Of a stretch of DNA of 64,000 nt, positions 37,101 to 48,400 are shown piece by piece. Numbering within the stretch: position 1 is the first letter of the stretch; each line of letters starts with the position of its first letter. The notes beneath the pieces are model-generated. The model saw nothing but the letters and a program-made list of their open reading frames with translations. It was not told the origin of the DNA and did no database searches. The DNA is taken from assembly GCA_009741485.1 (NCBI GenBank), contig CM019216.1, positions 50,297,792-50,361,791 of the forward strand, in the 5' to 3' direction. Source of the stretch: Malurus cyaneus samueli. Lineage: Eukaryota; Chordata; Aves; Passeriformes; Maluridae. The translations under genes and the position numbers were made by a program.

Positions 37101-40100
37101 AGTGTCTGAAGAACTGGGAAACATGAATTCAGAAACTGTGTTTACTCAGACATGTTTGCATATAGAGTCAGGAAAAAAAATCAAAAAGGATGATTTTCAC
37201 ACCAGTCATTAGTTTACAGGTCATATGTAACTGCATGTTCATGGACTTAGGCAGAAAGAGATCCTCAGGTATTTCTGAGGATTGACAACCAAATCCTGCC
37301 GTGGCCCTCGCTATCTTAGAGCTGTGTGTGAGGGCTGGGCTTGGAAGCAGCCTGGACTCAAATAAGATTGAACAGCACAGACTCGATCTGGGTGACGCGG
37401 CTAGCCACGGAGTTGGACAGGGACTGGACAGATGAAACTATCTACCAGTCACAGACTAGAACACGCTACATGGACATTGGAGAGTGCCTGGCTGTGTCAT
37501 CTGGCTGGGACCTGTGTGATTGGTGTATTTAGGGAACCGGGAGATAAGAAAAGCATATATAAAGCGTGCTGGTAGCTAGTAGAGGGCAGAGCTGAATTCA
37601 CTATAGCTGAGATCACTAGAGCTGAGATCATTGTAGCTGAAAGAGCTGGAAGAGAAGATTAATAAAGAAGAACCTGGACCTGCCTCTCAGAGTCTCGTGT
37701 CGTCTTTCCCATGGGGTGCGGCGGGACCGGGGCCCGGGGCGCTCACACAAATCCCTTGGAGGTTTTTCTTTTTTATTTATATGGATTAATTCAGAAACAG
37801 CCTTTTTAAATTAAGAGTTGGAAAGAAAACTGAGTTTAAATTAATCCTTAATTTCCTGCCTTTTGACTTCAGATCTCCAACTTCTAAACAGAATTCTAAA
37901 CACAATGAGCTCTTCATCTCATCCCTCACCTACCTGCACTGGACAATTGGACAAGGTTTCTACAGGCATCCACCAACCCTTTTAAAATTACAACAGAGTT
38001 TATTCTTAGAGGCAAAGCACCTCACCTCAGATAACAGGAGAAGGGGTGGCAAACAAAGACACAGTTTATGTACAACTACCACTACGCCAACATTCCAGCT
38101 TAATATTACCAGTTCATTACTGCTTACATATAGAGTGCATTTTGTCAGAAACAGGTACATAAATAGGCATAAATGTAGCTATTTTCATGTTATTGAGCAT
38201 ACAATTCCCAAAAATTAGATACCTTGAGAAGCTCTGTCTCTACAAAGCTTCTAAGACTAATTCCCTATCAGATAAATTTCACCCAAACAGTACCTCTAGT
38301 TAAAAAAAAAAAAAAAGGGGGAATAAATAAGAAACACCTACCGGGAGAAGAGTGTCACCCCCTCCACCTTTGCACATTTTGCCTACTGAGCTGTCTTTGA
38401 GATTAGCTGCCTGTTCTGCAAATGATATCTCCAAATTGATGTCAGTGTCTGAAGATGGCATGTCTTCAAGTAGGCTCTTCTGCTCATCTGTTCCAAGACT
38501 GAACTTTGGACCTGTGGTGAAAACACCATAAAAGAAAAAGCTAAAAATCAACAGCAGCACAATTGAGCACCACTCAGTGCATAAGAGTAAGTTTTAAACC
38601 AAGTAGAAGTTAATCCTGTGTAAGCAATGGACTTTCTGGTTGCAAAGTCACTATTTTCTGTATTTTTTGTATCAGTTGTAGCTACTGAAAAGGGTTCAGC
38701 TTTGCAGGTTTTCTTCAACAATTTTGCCAAGGCAGGAGATTTTCTCTCCTATTTACCTATACTGAAAAGGGTTCAGCTTTGTAGGCTTTCTTCAACGATT
38801 TTGCCAAGGCATGAGGTTTTCTCTCCTATTTACCTATTATGAAAAGATAGAGCAATCCACCTCAAACAAACAGCAGACTCCCAGAATCTTGCAGAGCCAA
38901 AGAGCTTCGGCATCAGAAGTTTCCAGCCGTAAAACACTCTCCAGCCTGAAAGACTGTAACATCCTACAAACAAATCAGCAAATTTTTCTGCTGACAAAAT
39001 TTGAAAAGCATGAGAATGTATCCTCTGTGATCAAAAGCATTAACATCTGAGAATAACAGGGAGTACACAGATCATATATTTCTTCCATCATTCCTGTCCT
39101 CACCTCAGCCTGAGGAGTCTGGATTCCTCAAAATTGTTTGGGCATGCTTCCATGATATAGGGAAGGACTAAGTACAATGGCCTTACTTCTCCTTCTTTGT
39201 TCCTTAAGCAAATCAAACACCAGATAAATATAGAACATTTTTTGTTACAGGAATAAAGAATCAAAAAAAAAGGAGAGGCAGTTCTGCTTTTAGAAAAATG
39301 AGTTTCCCATTTCACAGTAAATCAACCACTGCTTTTAGTCTGAAGTTAAAACATATCGCAAAAGAAACAAGAGGAAAATTAGATTGTAAAAAACGCTAAT
39401 ACAAAGCATCAAAGCCTAAGGAAGTTTTCAGTCTCTCCACCATCTCTCTAATGATGGTGTATCCAAAAATATGCATCAAGGACTAGATTCCCTGTACAAG
39501 ACATTACTTGTTCCTTGTACAGAATCACAGAAGGTTTCCAGGCTTCAGTACTACAAAAAAGTAAAATCACAGAATCATTTTGGTTGGAAAAGACGTTTGA
39601 GATCATGGAGCCCAACCTATGACCAAACACCACTATGTCAACTACACCACGGCATTGCCCAGTCTTTCCTTAAACACCTCCAGGGACTCCACAATCTCCC
39701 TGGGCAGTCCACTCCAATATCTAATCAGCCTTTCTGTGAAGAACTTCTTAATGTCCAACCTAAACCTCTCCTGGCATGGCTTGAGGCCATTTCCTCTTGT
39801 CTTGTCACTGGTTGCCTGGGAGAAGAGACCAACCTCCATATGGCTACATCCTCCTTTTCAGGCAGTGGTACAGAGTGATAAGATTCCCCTGAGCCTCTTT
39901 TTGTCCAGGCCAAACAACCTCAGCTCCCTCAGCCTCTCCTCATAAGATTTACACTGCAGACCTTTCACCAGCTCTGTTATCCTCCTCTGGACATGCTCCA
40001 GCCCCTAAATGTCCTTCCTGAACTGAGGGGCTCGGAACTGGACACAGAACTTGATGTGTAGCCTCTCCAGTGCTGAGTACAGAGGAAGAATCACTTCCCC

Positions 40101-43100
40101 AGTCCTGGGACCATGATTCTGCCACTGGCACCTACTCAAAGGCGACTGCAGCCTGTTCAAAGCTAGTGCACCACAAGTGCAGGAAAAGTGGATGGAAATG
40201 GGCATGAGTTGAGAAGGAGAACCATGAACAGTGAATGTTTCACAGTCAGAATGTTGTATAACATCATAAACTAATTCTTCAATGCTGTTGTAGGAAATTT
40301 TTGTTCGGTCTGGACTAACTGCCCTGAGCCAAGACAGAAACCAGTTCCCAGGAAATAGTTAAAAGTACAGCAAAAGCTGATCCTGAGGCAGGGGGAGGCC
40401 TGCAGATAGGCTGATTAAGAGGAGTCAGGGAAGTGCTGCTCTCCACTGATAGCATCAGCGGTCTGTGAAAGAACTGAGCTGCACGCGTGCAATCCTAACA
40501 TCACATGAAGCAGGAAGCTTAAAAAAAAAATCACACCAACTCGACAATTTTTCTAAATTATATCTGTATCTCATTGAAAAACACAAAACTAAGACTATTC
40601 TCTGACATTCTTTAGAGCAAGTCCTGAAAATAACCTCAGTTAGCCAGGGCCACAGTCAGGGGACCTGACAGACAGGCAAATGGCTGAAGCCACCACAGCC
40701 ACTCTCTGGTAAGGCTCAGTGCTTCACACAGCCACTCCCATGTCAAAGGACTTACCTAAGCTGAGACCATTTCAGAGAGGGAAGGTGGATTTGAGTTAAT
40801 ACTTTGACTCTACTTACAACCAAGCAATGCTGTGAGAAGTAGAATAAAACATTTCTAAATTTTGCCAGTTGTGTGTGCTACTCATCACTTGCTTTTTCCA
40901 GAGTGGCTTCTGCTCACTTTCTACAGACCCCAAAATGCCTAGGGCATACACTAAAGATTAAGCTGATCTTGAAACTAGAGCTGCTCCTTTTGGTAAAGGG
41001 ATATCCGAGTCCTCAGTAGGCAAACATATCTAAGGTCAAATTCATCCATGACTGTGATCCTTGGCCTCCCTGTGTATAGATCCATACATATCATATAAAC
41101 TGTTTAATGCATCTGAACTGAATGAAGACAGTTTCCCGTCCTCCCAAAACTGTTGTCATGCTAATGTGGCCTATACCTGACCTACATACCTCCTACCAGC
41201 CCAGGAGGGATCTGATGTTAACAAACAAAAAAGCAGTAGCTCCTATTTCAGTCCTCTGGTCATACCAAGGTGTCATGTAAAGCAGATGTCTCAGTAATGC
41301 TCTGCACATTTTAAAGGTTCTGGAAATGCTGCTGTTGTGAGGAGTTTCTTCTCAGTTGCCTTGCTCCTATTGTTGTACATTCCTGAACTAGGCAGCAGCT
41401 GTAAGAGGAAGTAGCCTTGGTGTTCTGCCAAGCTGCCAGCTAAATGCAGTATTTAATGAGAGAAATGCAAGTGTGATACCGAAACATGTAAATATTGTCT
41501 ATGAGGAAGTGGAAACCATATTTTACATGAGTTCTGTACACTTTCCTTAGTTCACAGAGCTATTAAAAGATCACATAAAATGATGTGAATAAAACAAGGA
41601 AACATTGCAAATGCCAACCATGCTATAACTTTAGTTTTGCTAGAGAATCTTGAGTATAGACCAATGGAGCTAAGCTGACAGACCTTAATTTACAATTGGA
41701 AAGGCAGAATGATTTTTTTCTTTGACTGACAAAGCATTTTGCTAAAATGCTAGTTCATAGATGGTTATAAATTGAAAACAAAAAACTCTGTAATCTTTTC
41801 ACTGACACTATTACTTCAGCAATAGGTTTCTCATTTATCATGTAAAATGAAAAGCAAAAACAAACTCTTTCATTAAAAAACACGACCACATTTCAGGGTT
41901 TTTTTCCCTATCAAGAAACAAACATTATTGCTCTTTACCCTCATATTACACACAGTACACACAATTCCTTCATCCACTCTCTAGACTGTTAGGCTTTGAA
42001 ACTGCCCTTATACAGAGGTCTTATCTATTATTCTTCCCCTGTAGCTAATCCTATGTTCAGAAAAACAACTGTAGTCATAGCAAACTGACTTCTGCTGCTT
42101 CCCTATTTAAGCTAATAAGTAATTAGCTTTTCATATGTTTTATTATTTCCTTTTACTTTTGAGAGGTCTCAACCAACACAATTATTTACTCCTTTTCACA
42201 GGATTCCAAAGAAAATTACTCTTTTCCTCTGTATGCACTGAACATATTACTAGCTTTGCAGGCCTTTGGTGAGTGCCATGGACTGTTAAAATCATAATGC
42301 CTTTTGAGAGCTTAATTTATGATTCTGAATTTTTGTTTCCTGTAGCCATGCTCCATACCTACAGGAAACAAAGGCACATACTATTCTGTGAGTTTGCATA
42401 TACTATTTAGCCAAGAAAGAAGGTTGGACAGGTAAAAAAGAAGAAGTGAGCACAGGTTCACACAGCCCAGGTGTGCTCTAAGGGCAAACCATTAACATCT
42501 AGAGTCTGGCAGAAGCACTTGGGAATGCAGCATTCAAATATCACATCAGGAACAGTCATCACCTTTGAAGTATGAACAAGAAGAGTTTTTTACCAGAACA
42601 ATTTTAAGATGTCTCAATTTAAGCTTTTTGTAATAATGTCTGAGACTATGTTCATATTCTTCCAGGTAGAACTGGGACTACTTCTGTGTCAATGAGGGTT
42701 TCTACTTTTAAAAAAATGTCCTTGGATTTGGATTTCATAAATATTTCATATCTCTGAAGTATCAGACACTGTTTACTTCTTGCCTGAAATTCATTCACTG
42801 TTTGTATAACACTAATTTGCTCATCATTCTGGAGGAAAGATCACAGTACAGCACTGAAACAGGTGTGGTGCTTTTAACGCCACCAAACTTCCATGGTTTG
42901 ACTGCAAATTGAACTGATTTTTCCTTCCTTCTCCAATCCTGGGATCAGAGCCCACTGTAGCATGTTGACTAGAGCAGGAGTGTATCAGGATGTAAGCAGA
43001 CTGCATTTACCATCCCCATCACAATCTGTGCTGAGGAGAGCTACCATATGGGATTTGCCTTTCAGAATTTCCCATTTCTGAAGAGTTCATCAGGGCCACA

Positions 43101-45400
43101 GGGAAAAGAAAGAACCAGATGTGATAAAATCTCAGTAATAATTGCTTGGTAATTTTCCAGCTCTGAATCCTACAGTGAAGTTTATTGACACAAGCACCAG
43201 GCATCTCTTCCTTCCCTTGTGCTGAACCAGCAGTCTGGCAGTCCTCCCAATTTTTTTTTCTGTTCTTATTGGAGTGAGGTATGCTGGGGAGAGCAGGAGA
43301 GAAATACACAGGTCTAGAAATACACACAGATGCAGTGTTATTAAGGGCTGGTTTATATTCATGTCTCCCATTTCAACTTCAATGCACATTCTGCACTGTC
43401 CATTACTGTTTTCCAAGTCTAATTCTAAATTAACAACTTTTCCAAAATGCTACTGCTACAGAATTCTAGAACTGAAGCAGAACTTTATTTGGTGGCTTAA
43501 TTACAGCTAACTAACTTGCACTAGGTAACTTGATCTGCCTGCTTAATGTGGGTATAGGGTTCAGTGTAACATCCATATACTATCCAGTCCCCCAGAAAGT
43601 AAAAAAGACAATATACAAACAAAGCAGAGTAACAGTGCAGCATCTTAAAGCTTAAATGGCTGCAGGTAAATAACCTGATCTTTACAGGAGTGGGTATGGT
43701 GGTATTGCAGACATAGTGCAACCCTTACTTTGAAAACACCTAACCTGATGCAGGACAGCCACCCTTTTATTATTGGACAGTAAAAGGGTGAAGAAGAACA
43801 GCAGAAAGCTCTGTCAAAGTCTTTCATCAAAACGTATGCCTCAAAACAGAAATTATGGAATCAGCTAAGGACTTCTGTGATGTATTATCCTGGCAGTGAG
43901 AGGAAAGGGTGCTCCATGGGCACTGCACCTCTCGTATGATCACACACAACTGAACACAACCTCTATACACAGAATGCTATTTCATTTCCATTTTCCTTGA
44001 AAAAGTAAACAATTTTTTTCTTTAATCCCTGTTTTTCTTCTAATTTGAGCTACAGCTATATAGCCAGTTCTCACAGGGATTTTTTTTTTGATGCTTATAG
44101 TCCAGTCCTCTTTTTTTTTTGCTTATAGTCCATTTGGTTTTATTCTTTTGTATGCACTGATGAGTTTGTGCATAGGCCTACATTTCCTGTACTGTAGAGC
44201 AGAGATAGACCAGAAGGGATAAATTAAGGATCATAAACCATGAGAGAAGACATCTCACAAATAGCTTAAGATGATCTCTAATAATAAACAGGGTTTCTCA
44301 GGTGGCTCAGAGAGCACTACTTCAAGGAACACTTAAAATTTTACACAGCAACAATACAATGCAGAACAGGTTTCTCATAATAATTTATTTTGCTGGAAAG
44401 TTACTAAAATATAGACCCATGTAGTAGCTTGTGTAGATGAACATGTACAAACCAAAAGAACAACGAATAAAATAGAGAGTAATTTGGCATTACCTTTTGT
44501 TCCATCATGTGTTTCATTTTTGTTTTCAGTTGTTCTCACAGTTGAAGGTTCACTTCCATCACAGACCTAAGAAAGGAACAATAAATATGCGTGCCTAGAA
44601 AAACCTAGGGCATAGTCGCAGAAACTCCTTTGACTCTGTGCAGGATTACAGCACACACTCCTGCAATTCGGGTATGCAAAAGTACATCCCTGTGTCTCAG
44701 CAGAAAACCCCTGCCCATAGGCTAAGGGGATCTGAAAAATAGGTAATTAAAAGAGTAATAATTAAGTCAATTCTTCCTCTTCCTAGAAGGCTAAGCAGAT
44801 GAAGGACTTTATTTTCCAGAGTGGCAAAGAATAAGAAAATTAAGTCTGACCTGAAGCTGTGGTTTGCACTGGAAAAGATAGAGAAAGGCAGTCTGGAGGA
44901 GACATTTTGACTGACTCAGACCAAATTCCTTTCTCTTGAAAAAGCTGACATGGTTCCCCTAGAGAGCAATCCCATCCCTTTTACAGGGCAGCCTGGCATT
45001 AATATCCATGCTTACAGCTTAGATTTCTAACAGCAAAACCAGGACACTTCCAAGAGATGAAAAAGGACAAAGGATTTGAACCATCCTCTCCTTTCTACAA
45101 TGCTGCCCTACCCACTCTCAAGATGTGATACATTCTGTGAACTGGATGACATCTGCTATACACAAAAACATTTCAGAACATGTAGAAAATCCATGCCCAT
45201 ACATAGGGATATACATATATACATTTTTACCTACATACCATTTTCATTCTCTTTTTGGCAACTCAAATTAACAATGAATGTTTAGCACTCTGTATTTCTA
45301 ACTGTATTTTACTCAAGAAATTTATAACTCCATACTTACTGTGAAGACAAATTCAAGTTTTAATGATTTCTCCTATTGAATATACAATACGTATATTCAC

Positions 45401-45436
<36 letters not shown>

Positions 45437-48400
45437 GGGATCTTGAGAGGAGGAAGAAGTTAGCACGACTGCCCAGAAAATTATCTCTGTTTCACAAAGC
45501 AGCAGAAGCAGACTGGAAAGCTGTCAAGGTACCGAAAGTCTCGCTTCTCTTTGGGAATATGGCAGGAAATTTAGGAGAAACATCAACACAATTGTGTTGA
45601 TACAAAACATCAACACTATTGTTTTACCTTTCCTCCTGCTTTCCTCCAGATGAAGGGAGGTTACAGGATTTTTGGAGGCTATTATTAAACTAGAATGACT
45701 TCATACAGCTGCAGGTGGCTTCAGTACTCTTTTGTGATAAAAAAATCTTTCTAATGATGGGACAGTAACACAGCACTGAGACAAGTTACCTAGGAAGGCA
45801 GTGGAGGCTACTTCACTACAGGCTTTTGTGACAGATCAGATGTGTAACTACAAGCAATGATTTCTGAATAATTATCTTCCTTTGGAGAAAGGAATGAAGT
45901 AAAGGTCTGAGGATCTATACTTGTATTACTTTATTTCTGTCAAGGAGACAGGTTTGGAATTGTTTTTTTCTAAGTATTTCCATATTTAATAAACATTTTA
46001 ACCATCTGTTTTATACATCTTAAATGCCTACAATTATTTGTCTGTTTGCACTACTTCTCAGTGGTGTCTTCAATATCAAAACATGTTGTTTAAGAGAAAC
46101 AAAAATCTACCAAACACCATGACATAGGATTTTCAAACACTACAGTGTGAAGCTTACGTACAGGAACATGAATATTTCTTGTGCTTTGCTGGAAAAACAC
46201 ACTCACAAGAGAAATTGCACTGCTTTAAGCTACATGATATTTTACCTAAATTGCTCTGCTATTAGATCTTGTAATTTCCAGGTAGAGTCAATTACAAATC
46301 AGATCCCAGAAAGCTTTTATGGAGTTAATATCTCTTCTGCAACCACAGGCAAAGCAGAACAGTGAAAGGGAAGTTGTGCCTCCAGAATATACCACTTCCC
46401 CCACTACACTTCACTTCAACTGAGTTTAAAAGGAGTTGCTGAAGGAGAGGAAGCTGTTGAGGGAAGGAGGAAGTTAAACCCCCTCAAAATTCACTGTACT
46501 TTCCATCACCACAACCACGGCACTGATGGCAGTGTCAGCAGCGAGAACAAGGGACAGAGCAGAGGTCAGGTAATCCAGTCACCAACTTCCATCAGGTCTC
46601 ATCTCATGGCTGAACATCTCAAGAGCTCCGAGGGAGCAGGCAGGACACATACCCTTCTACATGGAAAAGGAATTCTAATCATAGTCTCCATTTCCCTCCT
46701 TCCTCTTTCCTGTATATGGGAGAGTAATTCTCTTCAATATCCCATGACGGGAAACTGGGACCCTTTGGAGCTGTCAGAGCAACTTCCCACACACAGTTTA
46801 ACACACACACACAAGCCCTGGGAACTAGTATGGGTTTTAAGACTCCAACTGATAGGCACAAAGCCCTACCCCAAACCAAGGAGGTAAGGCTGATGTCTCT
46901 TTTCCCCCTCTTTTTCTAAAAACAGACAAACAAACAAACAAAAGCACCAGTAAGAGGTAACCACTCAAAGCTAAAAGTGGGCTTTTCGTAGTTCTTTGGG
47001 TGATTGTTGTCATGAGTTTTGCATCTGTGTGAATGTTAATTCAGATTAAAATCTTGACCACAGAGAGATTGTTCTATTCATCATCTTTAAGATGAAGCCA
47101 ATATACATACTCCTTTATAAATACTAAAATTTAGTGAAACATTCCCATGGAAATCAGTGAAAACTCTGACACAGATCTTCTGGAAATATCCCTTTTGAAT
47201 GCCACTCTGCTCTCCCCCTGTCCTTACATGTCCCTCTCTTCACTCTGCCAGAATCAAACAAAACAACAGACAGGAACTCACTTTTCCCTTTGAGTCATTT
47301 TGTAGCCTGAAGATATCTCTGACATCAGGAATCTGGTGCTGTTTGTTTTTTTTCCTCATGGTTTGTGTGACAGTCTCTACTCGCTTTTCCACCGCAGCTT
47401 TCTGGGTTCGGGTCAGTGTGGACAAAAACACCATGCTTTCCAGGGAGTCTCCAGAACTCTCTCCAAACAGATTTGACAGACCTGCCTCCTTCAGCCATTC
47501 TTCTTCCAGTTCTCCCTCTGAGCAAGTCGAACAGAAAAACGGATAAACATTGGCTTTTCACCCCTGCCAAGCACACTGGATGTTAATGGCATGATACAGT
47601 TAATATAATTCACAGAAAAGTATTAAGGCGATACACAATTAAGAATTACTTACACTGGAAAAAAGCTATTGTTTCTAAAGAGCCTCAAAAGGTTTAATAA
47701 ATGACATCAAAGCTTTTAAAGTAGTTAATCCAATACAGACTGCTATGTGGCAATCTTTATAATAATCTACAGCACTTCCATTAAAATCATACACCATTTT
47801 ATAAATGTACCTAGATAAAAATGTGTATGGGTAAGTCTGAAAGCCAGATCATTGCTGCTTCGTTGATTTTTAGTTCGATACTCAATCTTTTTAGCTCCCT
47901 TACTGACATGGTTCTGCCCACTTTTCTTGATACATTAATCCTACAGCCCTCCACCAGCTCAATTTAATGAAGGGCAAACCAGCCTACAGGAGTCACCTTA
48001 ATACTATTTTTTCATCAGTTCTTATGACATGGTCTCCAGCCTGCTGACAGCCACAAAACAATTTTTGTTTTAGTCTTAGAGCTGATAAAATATCCCTTAT
48101 TGACAGATCACTGCACATGAAAGAGGAGAAAGCTATTAAATATTGTCACTGATGGCAAAAACGTCTGAAATCTGTATCTCCCTAATGATACTTTCTATAA
48201 AACACCAAGTTCTGTCTGTAGCAGCTGAGGTTGTGCTGAATGCCAACAACCCTCACAAATGTTCAGGCAATATTTCCATTTACCAGATATCTAAAAATAC
48301 TCCAAAGAGGGCATGTCAACTTCACTATTGATTGCATTTTACCACTATGTCCAGTGCACGTCCAAGTGGGCACCCTAATATTAACAGCATCCAGAAAAAA

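Larger units (their letters stand above)
35676..38341 (-). other. ARHGAP18 intron 5
   Basis: 2.7 kb holding a CR1 fragment (about 35866-35990), the 21-bp hairpin (36400-36447) and a solo-LTR-like element (37325-37749). Confidence 0.6.
38512..44493 (-). other. ARHGAP18 intron 4
   Basis: 6 kb, the longest complete intron in the window. It holds the 77-bp tandem duplication (38684-38837) and a reverse CR1 (about 39564-40110). A short doubled 'GCTTATAGTCCA' with T-runs is at 44080-44132. The rest is unremarkable. Confidence 0.6.

Noticed and set aside
44566..47282. Apparent frameshift between ARHGAP18 exons 3 and 4
   Set aside because: An initial reading placed an extra G before the exon 3 donor. 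The sequence reads AAA|GTGAGT, so exon 3 ends in phase 0 and joins exon 4 in frame.
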